44,308 nt of DNA from contig CAJTZC010000014.1 of assembly GCA_910583745.1 (NCBI GenBank), positions 1 to 44,308 of the forward strand, written 5' to 3'. Positions 8,166 to 15,802 of the stretch are shown piece by piece. Within the stretch, counting starts at the first letter, position 1. Every line of letters begins with the position of its first letter. The translations under genes were made by a program, and so were the position numbers. Under the pieces are notes generated by a model that was given only the letters and a program-made list of their open reading frames with translations, had not been told where the DNA came from and did not search any database. The stretch is from an uncultured Bacilli bacterium (GTDB taxonomy: Bacteria > Bacillota_I > Bacilli_A > RF39 > UBA660).

Positions 8166-8756
8166 TTAGTCACAACTGTTTTTATCAGTGAGAGCGCTTA
8201 TGTCGTCGTCTGAAACATAGGCATCGGCACTCTTGTAATCGTCATCCAGTTTTACAGTAATTCTCAAGCAATCGAGGCATCGGTCTTCGCGTGTAGGGTC
8301 AGCGACGTCGCATGCTGAATCTCCCGTTCCGGTCTGTTCGCTTTTGTAAGCGCCTTTTTCTATGAGGTCGTCGACAGTCATCTCGAATACGAATTTACAA
8401 TCGTCACTCGTCGTCGACGTTCCAGCCGTGTTGTTCGCGCATTCGCACCATCTTTTCCCTTTGGAATTGTTCGCATAGTACGTATTCGTCGCACTGTCAA
8501 AAGTTCTCGCGACACTTCTAGTACAAGCAGTTTGTCCCGGATTTTCTTTTAAAATCTGGCTTTTTATCTGGTTGCTGTGGCCCTGCGTGTAGTTCACGGC
8601 CGCGTCTTTAATCGCTTCCAACTTGCTCGTCAGTCCCCTGTCTTTCATTCGACCACTCATTCTCATGATGCTCGGGACGGCGATGACCATCAATAAAGCT
8701 AAAATGACTATGACTACTAAAATTTCGATAATCGTGAAACCTTTTTTCTTTTGCAT
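8166..8756 (-). CDS. Type IV prepilin-like protein
   Basis: A 196-residue protein with a classical class III (prepilin) leader: a short basic N-terminus, the cleavage motif KKKGFTIIE with cleavage expected after the glycine, then a 20-residue hydrophobic helix (ILVVIVILALLMVIAVPSIM). The rest is a globular extracytoplasmic domain with nine cysteines, which suggests disulphide bonds or metal binding. Such proteins are processed by a prepilin peptidase and built into pili or competence pseudopili (ComGC-like). No other pilus gene is visible; its neighbours are alaS upstream and P1 downstream. Start ATG follows GGGAGA. Confidence 0.8.
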   Translation of the reverse strand: MQKKKGFTIIEILVVIVILALLMVIAVPSIMRMSGRMKDRGLTSKLEAIKDAAVNYTQGHSNQIKSQILKENPGQTACTRSVARTFDSATNTYYANNSKGKRWCECANNTAGTSTTSDDCKFVFEMTVDDLIEKGAYKSEQTGTGDSACDVADPTREDRCLDCLRITVKLDDDYKSADAYVSDDDISALTDKNSCD

Positions 8757-8798
8757 TGTTCTCTCCCTTTACTATAAAAATTATAACGTAAAGAAAAT

Positions 8799-8829
8799 GA
8801 AAAAGCAATTCTTTTAATCGAGAATTGCT
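8799..8829 (-). terminator. Terminator overlapping the alaS stop codon
   Basis: GCAATTCT pairs with AGAATTGC around a loop that contains the TAA stop of alaS, followed by TTTTTC on the minus strand. Confidence 0.75.
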
Positions 8830-10571
8830 TTAATTCTTCTGACTCCTGCACTGGATGCTTCTTCCTTGACAATCTTGAAATGGTGTAATGTACTGGTATT
8901 TTCAACGTGTGGTCCCGTGCAGATTTCGCGGGATACTTCGCCGATTTGGTAGACCGTTACTTGATCTGGGTATTTCTCGATGAACATCGCTTCGGCTCCC
9001 GATTCGACCGCGTCGTATTTGTTCATCTCTTCTTTTGTCACCGTCAAGCCTTCCTGAATCCATTTGTTCATCAACTCTTCGACGGCCGTTTTTTCTTCGT
9101 CGGTCAATTTTCTATCGAAGTTGAAGTCAAAACGCATTCTTTCCGGTGTGATATTGCTTCCTCTTTGGTGTATGCTCGGGTCGTTTAAGACGATTTTTAA
9201 GGCAGCATTTAAAAGGTGTGTTGCCGTGTGGTATTTCGTCTCGATTTCTCCTGTTCCAGATAGTCCACTTTTGAACTTGTTCTCTGCTCCTGAACGAGAC
9301 AGTTCTTGGTGCTTTTTGAACCGTTCTTGGAAGTCCGCTTCGTCGACTTTTAAGCCTCTCTCTGTCGCGAGTTCGACTGTGAGTTCGATTGGGAAACCAT
9401 ACGTATCGTAAAGATGGAAGGCCTCTTCTCCTTTTAGAACGTCTTTGCAGTTCGCCGTCACCTTGTTAAACTCTTTTAATCCCTTTTCGAGTGTTCTCGT
9501 GAACTTGTTTTTTTCACTTTCAATCGTCGCGAGGGTCTCTGCTCTGTTTTTTTCTAATTCAGGGTAATAATCCTTGTAGTCGTCGATTATCATTCCTACT
9601 AACGTTTCGAGGAAATTGCCATTGACATCGATGCCCAATTTAGACTCGTGTCGAATCGCACGACGGAGGAGTCTTCTCACGATGTAACCTTGGTCTGTAT
9701 TCAAAGGTTTGATTCCAGAGCCTTCTCCAATGATGTTCGTGACAGCACGGATGTGGTCTGCAATGATGCGCATGCTGACTTTGACAGTTTCGTCGGAATA
9801 GTTCAATCCACTGTACTCTTCCATGAGTTCGATGTATCTTTTAAATATGCTAGAGAGGTAGTTGTCCTCTACTCCTTCTAAAATCGCTGTCGTTCTCTCG
9901 ACGCCCATTCCCGTGTCGACGTTTTGGTGTTCCAATGGTGTGAACCCATTTTCGTCATGATTGTATTGCATGAATACGTTGTTCCATATCTCGACCCATC
10001 TAGAATCTTTGGGGTCGTGCTCTTTTGGAACGGGGTCACTGCTTCTCCAATAGAATATCTCTGAATCCGGACCGCATGGGCCGAACATCTCCATATTTGG
10101 CCACCAGTTATCTTCTGCTCCGAGGTAGCTTATTCTCTCCTCTGGAATGCCAAGAGACTTCCATATTTCAGCTGATTCGGTGTCTCGTGCGACGAGGTCG
10201 TTTCCTTCGAAGACAGTGACGGCGAGGCGCTCGACTGGGATGTTTAAAATCTCAGTCAAAAACTCGAAGCTCCATGTCAAACTTTCCTTTTTAAAATAAT
10301 CTCCTAAGCTCCAGTTGCCGAGCATTTCGAAGAACGTGTGGTGAGAAGCGTCTCCTACGGCGTCTAAGTCGTTCGTCCTCACGCACTTTTGGTAGTCCAC
10401 GAGCCTCTTACCTAGAGGATGTGGTTGCCCCTTCAAATAAGGTGTCAATGGCTGCATGCCCGCCGTATTGAATAATACCGTCCCGTCGTTTTCCGGTACG
10501 ATAGGAGCACTCGGAACTTGGTTGTGTTCTTTCTCTAAGAAAAATTGTATATATAAATCTTTTAGTTTCAT
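8814..10571 (-). CDS. alaS: Alanyl-tRNA synthetase, miniature form
   Basis: A class II aminoacyl-tRNA synthetase that charges tRNA-Ala. The catalytic domain is complete: LFNTAGMQPLTPYL, then motif 1 ASHHTFFEMLGNWSLGDYFK, then the tRNA-recognition region. At 585 residues it is far shorter than the usual about 870. Two parts are missing: the beta-barrel between the tRNA-recognition region and the editing core (KSGLSG is followed almost directly by TKYHTATHLL) and the whole C-terminal C-Ala/DHHA1 domain (it ends AGVRRIKAILD). The zinc site is HTATH plus CTGPH in place of the usual CGGTH. I start it at the ATG at 10571, 10 bases after AAAGGA. It may be the sole AlaRS or a second AlaRS-related enzyme. 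Confidence 0.85.
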   Translation of the reverse strand: MKLKDLYIQFFLEKEHNQVPSAPIVPENDGTVLFNTAGMQPLTPYLKGQPHPLGKRLVDYQKCVRTNDLDAVGDASHHTFFEMLGNWSLGDYFKKESLTWSFEFLTEILNIPVERLAVTVFEGNDLVARDTESAEIWKSLGIPEERISYLGAEDNWWPNMEMFGPCGPDSEIFYWRSSDPVPKEHDPKDSRWVEIWNNVFMQYNHDENGFTPLEHQNVDTGMGVERTTAILEGVEDNYLSSIFKRYIELMEEYSGLNYSDETVKVSMRIIADHIRAVTNIIGEGSGIKPLNTDQGYIVRRLLRRAIRHESKLGIDVNGNFLETLVGMIIDDYKDYYPELEKNRAETLATIESEKNKFTRTLEKGLKEFNKVTANCKDVLKGEEAFHLYDTYGFPIELTVELATERGLKVDEADFQERFKKHQELSRSGAENKFKSGLSGTGEIETKYHTATHLLNAALKIVLNDPSIHQRGSNITPERMRFDFNFDRKLTDEEKTAVEELMNKWIQEGLTVTKEEMNKYDAVESGAEAMFIEKYPDQVTVYQIGEVSREICTGPHVENTSTLHHFKIVKEEASSAGVRRIKAILD

Positions 10572-10613
10572 TTTTTTCAAATCCTTTCATCGTATAATAA
10601 AATAAAGTCGTGT

Positions 10614-10724
10614 TTACGAGGCGACTGCCTTTCTGCCGATTAGGGCGAGCTGCTCTTTGAGCATTTGGGCGAATGTCGTCTTGCCTCGAACCGCTTTTGC
10701 ATAGAGAAGTTGTTTTCTCGTCAT
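10614..10724 (-). CDS. Possible 36-residue basic small protein
   Basis: A short open frame between mreD and alaS reads MTRKQLLYAKAVRGKTTFAQ and ends GRKAVAS. A GGTG ribosome-like site lies 6 bases before its ATG. The product would be basic and mostly helical, with no membrane segment. It lies in the same orientation as its neighbours, 52 bases after mreD and about 40 bases before alaS. I know of no family. It could be a leader or regulatory peptide for alaS, or a chance frame. Confidence 0.35.
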   Translation of the reverse strand: MTRKQLLYAKAVRGKTTFAQMLKEQLALIGRKAVAS

Positions 10725-10775
10725 AGTATTCACCGGTTTCATTATACCAAAAATGAGCGACATAGTCACTCAAAA

Positions 10776-11081
10776 TCACATCACAAACTCTATAATTTTA
10801 AAGAAAACGATATAGAGAAGATAGAAAAAGACCATCTTTGCCGTATAAGTCACGAGATTTGTTCTAAGTGCTCTATCCCATTTTTTATCTATTTTATAGA
10901 GGACGAAGAATAGAACTAAATGTAAAAGATAGCGGACATCGAACAACGATAGCAAGAGAAAATAGACGGCGAAAGGAAAAAACGTTTCGACGAAGGGAAT
11001 ACCCAAGATGATTAAATGGAATGTATATGGTGTCAGGTTTGCGAGCAAGATGTCTAACAATATCAACAAAAATAAAATCAT
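10776..11081 (-). CDS. mreD: MreD-like membrane protein of the rod-shape complex
   Basis: A very hydrophobic 101-residue protein with three or four membrane segments, overlapping the end of mreC by 4 bases (the usual mreC-mreD arrangement). MreD links MreC to the elongasome that directs lateral wall synthesis. It is shorter than typical MreD (about 160-170), and the identification rests mainly on position and hydrophobicity. Confidence 0.6.
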   Translation of the reverse strand: MILFLLILLDILLANLTPYTFHLIILGIPFVETFFPFAVYFLLLSLFDVRYLLHLVLFFVLYKIDKKWDRALRTNLVTYTAKMVFFYLLYIVFFKIIEFVM

Positions 11082-11749
11082 CGATTGATTACCATGAGAT
11101 AGTTCAGTTTGTTAAAATCGACATAGGGTTCGACATAGACTCTCTTCTCTACACCGACCGTCTCCGTCTTTTTGACTTTTCCTACTGGCAAGTCCCCGTC
11201 TATCTCTTGCAGTCCACTCGTCCGCACTTCGTCGCCTTCTTTAATGGGCTGGTAGTTGTTGATGTTGTGGACGATGAAGCAGTCTTCCTGGGCATCGTAT
11301 TCGTCTAGCATTCCGTATACCTCTCCAATTTTGACACTCACTTTCACTGAACCAGTGAGAAATTTTACTTTGGCGGTCGTCTTGTTCGCACTGTCGACGA
11401 GTCCCACCAATCCGTCTTCGTTTATGACCGCACTCCCCTTCTTTACGAGCGTATCGGTCGAGATGATGGCGAAGTCGTAGAAATCGTAAATGTCGCGAAG
11501 AGCCACCTTGGCGATGGTATAGTTGTTCCCTTCGTAAATCTTCAATTCCTTATATGCGCTTTCGTATTCTGCGATGGCTTTTTCGAGCGTTTCGATTTTC
11601 TTCTCATATGAAGCGCTTAAAAGCTCATAGCGGTTGTCGTCTTTGGCTATCGAAAATACGTTCCCGAGGCCTGTAATGATGGCATTGTGGAGGACGATGA
11701 ATGCTAAAAGAATGATGATGATGCTCAGTACAGGTCTTATTCTATTCAT
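11078..11749 (-). CDS. mreC: Rod-shape-determining protein MreC
   Basis: MreC is a bitopic membrane protein that polymerises outside the membrane and positions peptidoglycan synthases. The 223-residue chain starts MNRIRPVLSIIIILLAFIVL (one membrane segment), continues into a coiled coil (about 40-70), and then the two MreC beta-barrel domains with DIYDFYDFAIISTDTLVKKG, EDGLVGLVDSANKTTAKVKF and VRTSGLQEIDGDLPVGKVK. I start at ATG 11749; a longer in-frame extension upstream merely overlaps radC in another frame. The start overlaps the radC end by 8 bases. Somewhat short for MreC (usually 270-290), mainly in the coiled coil. Confidence 0.9.
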   Translation of the reverse strand: MNRIRPVLSIIIILLAFIVLHNAIITGLGNVFSIAKDDNRYELLSASYEKKIETLEKAIAEYESAYKELKIYEGNNYTIAKVALRDIYDFYDFAIISTDTLVKKGSAVINEDGLVGLVDSANKTTAKVKFLTGSVKVSVKIGEVYGMLDEYDAQEDCFIVHNINNYQPIKEGDEVRTSGLQEIDGDLPVGKVKKTETVGVEKRVYVEPYVDFNKLNYLMVINR

Positions 11750-12434
11750 ATTGCAGTCTACCCTCCTCGATGTAACTGTAATAGCCCTCGCGGGAGACGA
11801 TGAGGTGGTCCAAGACTTTGATGCCCATGATGGCTCCTGTCTCGACGAGGTTTCTCGTCGTATCGTCGTCGGATAGGCTCGGCGTCGTGTTGCCACTCGG
11901 ATGGTTGTGCATGACGATGATACTGGCAGCATTTTCGAGTAGAGCGTATTTGAAAACTTCTCGCGGATGGACCAACGAAGCGTTCAATGTGCCTTTGAAG
12001 AGCACTTTGTGAGCGATGTACTTGTTCTGGTTGTCCAAATATACGACCATCAAATTCTCCTGGTTTTCTCGAGCGATGTATTGGGAAAAGTTTTCGTATG
12101 CCTCTTTGGAATTTTTGATTTTCATCCTATTCGCTGGGGCGTCTTCTCTATAAACGCGTTTCCCAAGTTCGAGGGCTGCGATTAACGTTATCGCTTTCAC
12201 CTCTTTTAATCCCTTTATCTCCTTCAATTTGTTGACAGTCAAATCTTTCATTTGCCCTATCTCTTCGCAATCTTTTAAAATGTTCGAGCTCAGTTCTTTC
12301 ACAGAGCACCCTTTCGTCCCTGTCCGCAGGATAATCGAGATGAGTTCTTCGTTCGAGAGGTTTTCTGCGCCATATTGTAGCAATCTCTCTCTCGGAAGGT
12401 CCGATTTAGGCAACTCTTTTAACATCGTGTTCAA
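11742..12434 (-). CDS. radC: RadC family JAB/MPN-domain protein
   Basis: A 230-residue protein with an N-terminal helix-hairpin-helix-like region (residues about 1-75) and a C-terminal JAB metal-binding domain with the hallmark MHNHPSGNTTPSLSDDD, in which the two histidines and an aspartate bind zinc. RadC is widespread; its old link to DNA repair is disputed and its biochemical role is not settled. The start is taken as the TTG at 12434, 7 bases after AGGAAGTG; the ATG at 12425 is an alternative. It begins 1 base after the SPOR gene ends and overlaps mreC, so SPOR-radC-mreC-mreD form one operon. Confidence 0.93.
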   Translation of the reverse strand: MNTMLKELPKSDLPRERLLQYGAENLSNEELISIILRTGTKGCSVKELSSNILKDCEEIGQMKDLTVNKLKEIKGLKEVKAITLIAALELGKRVYREDAPANRMKIKNSKEAYENFSQYIARENQENLMVVYLDNQNKYIAHKVLFKGTLNASLVHPREVFKYALLENAASIIVMHNHPSGNTTPSLSDDDTTRNLVETGAIMGIKVLDHLIVSREGYYSYIEEGRLQYE

Positions 12435-12435
12435 T

Positions 12436-12867
12436 TTATATCACTTCCTTATACATATTCAATAGTTCCTCGTTGAGGGCCAATTTGCTCTCCCCGTTCG
12501 TCTTGCTCATCAATGCTTCGATTTTGAGACTGGAATCCAACACTTCGTCTTTCAAATTTAGCTTCTTGAGATAATAGTTTATTCCTTTCTCATTCAAGTA
12601 TTTTGTGATGAAGTTGATGTTGTCATCTTTGTTCAAAATCGAATAGTACACTCGGAAAAGTTCTTCGTCTTTGAAGACGACTCCTCCGTATGTGTCGCGC
12701 ATCTTTTGGGCGTTTTCTTCGTCTTTGAAGACACCGATTTGTACGGCGACGGCATTTCCCTCCGACTTCGGCGCGAGCGTCTTCTTTTCGACCTCTCGAA
12801 ACAGGAAGAATGCGCAAGTACAACCTACGACGACTGCAAAAAATACTGGTCTCAATTTCTTTATCAT
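12436..12867 (-). CDS. Membrane-anchored SPOR-domain protein
   Basis: A 143-residue protein with an N-terminal anchor (residues about 7-23) and a SPOR-like repeat: AVAVQIGVFKDEENAQKMRD followed by YGGVVFKDEELFRVYYSIL. SPOR domains bind denuded glycan strands at sites of cell division, placing this protein outside the membrane at the septum. The C-terminal 50 residues are helical and unassigned. It is first in the operon with radC, mreC and mreD, with AGGTGA as ribosome site. The operon thus pairs wall-growth and wall-sensing genes. Confidence 0.7.
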   Translation of the reverse strand: MIKKLRPVFFAVVVGCTCAFFLFREVEKKTLAPKSEGNAVAVQIGVFKDEENAQKMRDTYGGVVFKDEELFRVYYSILNKDDNINFITKYLNEKGINYYLKKLNLKDEVLDSSLKIEALMSKTNGESKLALNEELLNMYKEVI

Positions 12868-12922
12868 ATTATCACCTGTCGATAGAATAACACACCTTTC
12901 ACGCGGTTCTTGTCGAACTATA

Positions 12923-12970
12923 CCCTCTACTATTATTATACCGGAAAAATTTGATTTTTCTCATTTTTTG
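12923..12970 (-). repeat. 48-bp repeat with promoter, upstream of the SPOR-radC operon
   Basis: This block is repeated at 38108-38156 upstream of recA with one substitution and one extra T in a T run. On the minus strand it contains GGTATAATAATAG with TATAAT at 12935-12940, preceded by an A/T-rich region that lacks a clear -35 box. It is probably the promoter of the SPOR-radC-mreCD operon. Confidence 0.65.
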
Positions 12971-13057
12971 CCCCCTTTTAGGTCTTTTTGAGAACATATG
13001 TACTGTTTTTTGCCCCTTTTTTTCCACTCTCTATTTTTTGAAAATGCTTCTTTTCTA

Positions 13058-13083
13058 TAAAAAATGCCAGAGAGAACTCTAGC
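13058..13083 (-). terminator. Terminator after the DUF421 gene
   Basis: GCTAGAG pairs with CTCTGGC (one wobble) around TTCT, followed by ATTTTTT on the minus strand. Confidence 0.65.
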
Positions 13084-13087
13084 ACGA

Positions 13088-13741
13088 TTACTCGCTTATC
13101 AATAAATCGGACCTCTTGATGATGAAGAGTTTGTATCCCTTGTAAAAGCAGTAGAAGACGTCCTCTTTGGTTAGCATATTTTTTCTCAGTATGTGTTCGA
13201 GCCAAAGAGTCGTCTTTTTAATCTTTTTAAGGGTGCTCGTCTGGATTTCTCCATCTACGATTAGAGGCATCGGATAGTTTTTGTCGAAGATTTTTCTTTC
13301 AAAGATAGACAGCTTCCCATTGGTCTCTAGAAGTGCGTATTCTACCGATTCGATGCTCTTGATTCCCTTTTGTCTCAGCTCGAATAGGAGGTCATCTATC
13401 GTATATCTCTGTCGTACCATTTCTTTGTAATTCACTTTTCCTTTTTCGATGATGACAGACGGTTTTCCTCCAAAGAAGGTACGAATGCGTTTCGATTTTA
13501 AAGCCACTCTTGCCAAGAACAGTTCTAGAAAGACGAGGGCTGCGATAGGAACAATCGTCAAAAAAATCGTGTCTTGGGTATTCTCTATGCTTATCGCGAC
13601 GAGTTCGGCGATGAGAATCGAAACGATGAGGTCGATGACACCCAATTGACCGACTTCTCTTTTCCCCATGATTCGGAAGACCAACATGACAAAAAAGTAG
13701 AAAAATATCGTTCTAGATAGTACCGCTATAATTTCTTTCAT
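13088..13741 (-). CDS. DUF421 (YetF family) membrane protein
   Basis: A 217-residue protein with three N-terminal membrane segments (about residues 5-85) and a cytoplasmic or surface-exposed C-terminal domain. Family hallmarks are visible: FRIMGKREVGQL near residue 25, then IRTFFGGKPSVIIEKGKVNY and LLFELRQKGIKSIESVEYAL. YetF/YdfR-type proteins occur in sporulating Bacillota and are suspected spore- or envelope-associated proteins; no reaction is established. I start at the ATG at 13741, 7 bases after AGTGGTG; an upstream GTG is less likely. It appears to be a single gene. Confidence 0.88.
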   Translation of the reverse strand: MKEIIAVLSRTIFFYFFVMLVFRIMGKREVGQLGVIDLIVSILIAELVAISIENTQDTIFLTIVPIAALVFLELFLARVALKSKRIRTFFGGKPSVIIEKGKVNYKEMVRQRYTIDDLLFELRQKGIKSIESVEYALLETNGKLSIFERKIFDKNYPMPLIVDGEIQTSTLKKIKKTTLWLEHILRKNMLTKEDVFYCFYKGYKLFIIKRSDLLISE

Positions 13742-13822
13742 ATGTTTCACCACTTTTATTATGGGCTGTAATGTGGCGTTTTAATCAAAAAAAGACAACC
13801 GACTTGACAAAGCCGATCGTTT

Positions 13823-14302
13823 TCATTTTCTTTCTTTTTTTCCAAGACCAACGAATTTACTAAAAATATAGATGATGAAGGAGCTCAAAATCGAACTCGA
13901 AAACATCAAGATGTAGGTCGTATAGAGATGATTCGTATAGAGGAAGAAGGCGATAATCGAGATGGTCAAAAGGACACAGAGGACCATCATGATTTTGTTT
14001 TTAATCTTCTTGCAATCCTTTGCCAAGGACTGAAAGAAATTGATTAAGAGATACAGATAGATTGTCGGGAATAGTATCTCTAGGACGATGGTCTTTTTAT
14101 ATTGCATGAACAACAGAAAGACGAAGAAAAGCACAATCTCTGGTATGTTTATCGAAGAGAACATGTGGTTGTTTAAGTGATTCATGTATTTCTTCTTGTC
14201 CAGTTTCTCGTCTTCGATGATGCCGATTCTATAGAGCATTATCTCTATGAAATAGAGTATCCAAGGTATAAAAGTTAAACATTTGATCGTCTTAATAATC
14301 AT
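13823..14302 (-). CDS. Hypothetical four-helix membrane protein
   Basis: I do not recognise this 159-residue protein. It has about four strongly hydrophobic segments (residues about 8-27, 52-70, 75-92, 105-148) separated by short polar loops, and a basic end, GLGKKERK. It has many isoleucines and phenylalanines and no motif of a known transporter or enzyme. Its ATG overlaps the miaB stop (ATGA), so it is translationally coupled to miaB. A weak hairpin plus T run at about 13789-13826 probably ends the transcript. Confidence 0.7.
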   Translation of the reverse strand: MIIKTIKCLTFIPWILYFIEIMLYRIGIIEDEKLDKKKYMNHLNNHMFSSINIPEIVLFFVFLLFMQYKKTIVLEILFPTIYLYLLINFFQSLAKDCKKIKNKIMMVLCVLLTISIIAFFLYTNHLYTTYILMFSSSILSSFIIYIFSKFVGLGKKERK

Positions 14303-15705
14303 TGTATCTCTCCATTTAAACTAAAACTTTTGGCGTCGGTAATCAATACGTCGACGATTTCACCGAGGTGTTCCGTGGCTCCTTCGACGTTTACGAGTTT
14401 CATCGTCTCTGTATAGCCGCACATTTTATTCTCACCTTTCTCGCTTTTGCCGTTGATGAGGACCTTGACGACTTGTCCGACGTATTGGCTGTTCTTTTCT
14501 AAGCTCAAGCGATTTACAACTTCGTTCAGTCTATGTAATCGTTCTTCTTTTTCTTTGAGTGGCGTGTCATCTGGCAATTTTTCGGCAGGCGTTCCGACGC
14601 GCGGACTGAATATGAAAGTAAACGCACTGTCGTATTGGCACTTCTCTACGACTTCGAGAGTATCTAAGAAATCTTCTTCGGTCTCGCCTGGGAAGCCCAC
14701 GATGATATCGGTCGTGATGGCTGCATTTGGGACTCTATTTTTGATTTTGTCGTACAGTTCCAAGTACTCTTCTTTCGTATATCTTCTGCCCATCAACTTT
14801 AGAATTCTCGAAGAGCCACTTTGCAATGGCAGATGGATATAAGGCACGATATTTTCTCTCGAAGCGATGGCAGCGATGAGTTCGTCGCTGAAGTCCCAAG
14901 GGTGGCTCGTCACGAATCGAATTCTATCGATACCGAGGTCGCTCACTTTTAAGAGGAGCTCTGGGAAAGAGAGTTCTTCTTCCGGCAGGTCTTTTCCGTA
15001 CGCATTGACGTTTTGGCCTAGAAGTGTCACTTCCTTATATCCCCGCGCTTTTAAATCCGCGATTTCTTCGAGGATTTTGCTCGATTTCCTGCTTCTCTGT
15101 TTGCCTCGCGTATAAGGTACAATACAGTATGTGCAGAATTTGTCACAGCCATACATGATATTGACCCATGCCTCTATCTTAGAGTCTCTTTTGTATTCTA
15201 GGTTCTCATAGACGTTTCCTTCGATGGATTCGACTTCGAAGTCGGTCTTATTCATTCTATTCGCGAGCATGGTAGGAAATTCGTGAATGTTGTGAGTGCC
15301 GAATACGATGTCGACGTACTTGTACTTCTCGAGTATCTCTTCACATACGGATGGTTCTTGGGCCATACAACCACATATGCAGATGATTAAATCGCGATTT
15401 TTATCTTTTTCGTGTTTGCAACGACCGAGAAAACCGTACATCTTGTCGTGGGCATTCTCTCTTATAGCACAGGTGTTCAAAATGACCAAATCGGTCCCTT
15501 CCATCTTTTCTGATTCGATGAAACCCAGTCCTTCGACGAGGTTTCGAATGAGTTCGCTGTCATGGACATTCATCTGGCAACCGTACGTCTTCAAAAAGTA
15601 CGTCTTCCCTTTAAATAAGTCTCTATCTTTTAACGGTTCGGCTTCTATATATTCTACTACGCTTTCGTTTCTAATTTTTGCATCAAGTAAGTTCGGCATT
15701 TTCAT
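14299..15705 (-). CDS. miaB: tRNA-2-methylthio-N6-dimethylallyladenosine synthase (MiaB)
   Basis: MiaB is a radical-SAM methylthiotransferase that converts i6A37 to ms2i6A37 in tRNAs reading codons that start with U. The 468-residue chain carries the N-terminal UPF0004 domain with TYGCQMNVHDSE and its three cluster cysteines (TYGCQMN, LNTCAIRE, CICGCMAQ), the radical-SAM motif MYGCDKFCTYCIVPYTRGKQ, and the C-terminal TRAM domain. I start at the ATG at 15705, 10 bases after GAGGA, rather than at the upstream TTG. Co-transcribed with the four-helix membrane protein downstream. Confidence 0.96.
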   Translation of the reverse strand: MKMPNLLDAKIRNESVVEYIEAEPLKDRDLFKGKTYFLKTYGCQMNVHDSELIRNLVEGLGFIESEKMEGTDLVILNTCAIRENAHDKMYGFLGRCKHEKDKNRDLIICICGCMAQEPSVCEEILEKYKYVDIVFGTHNIHEFPTMLANRMNKTDFEVESIEGNVYENLEYKRDSKIEAWVNIMYGCDKFCTYCIVPYTRGKQRSRKSSKILEEIADLKARGYKEVTLLGQNVNAYGKDLPEEELSFPELLLKVSDLGIDRIRFVTSHPWDFSDELIAAIASRENIVPYIHLPLQSGSSRILKLMGRRYTKEEYLELYDKIKNRVPNAAITTDIIVGFPGETEEDFLDTLEVVEKCQYDSAFTFIFSPRVGTPAEKLPDDTPLKEKEERLHRLNEVVNRLSLEKNSQYVGQVVKVLINGKSEKGENKMCGYTETMKLVNVEGATEHLGEIVDVLITDAKSFSLNGEIQ

Positions 15706-15802
15706 TTTTACTACTTCCTCTCGTCCTGTCAATTATAGCAAAATGTCTTTGAAAAGTAAATTTATACAAGTAAAAAGTTTAAGAATTTTCATCCTTAAAC
15801 TG

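Noticed and set aside
11750..11932. 61-codon N-terminal extension of MreC
   Set aside because: The extension overlaps radC in another frame, is Ser/Arg/Thr-rich noise, and precedes a normal MreC start with a membrane helix.
12991..13004. LexA/DinR-like box AGAACATATGTACT upstream of the SPOR-radC promoter
   Set aside because: One half-site deviates (GTAC for GTTC), it lies about 50 bases above the -10 box rather than over the promoter, and no matching box was found at recA.
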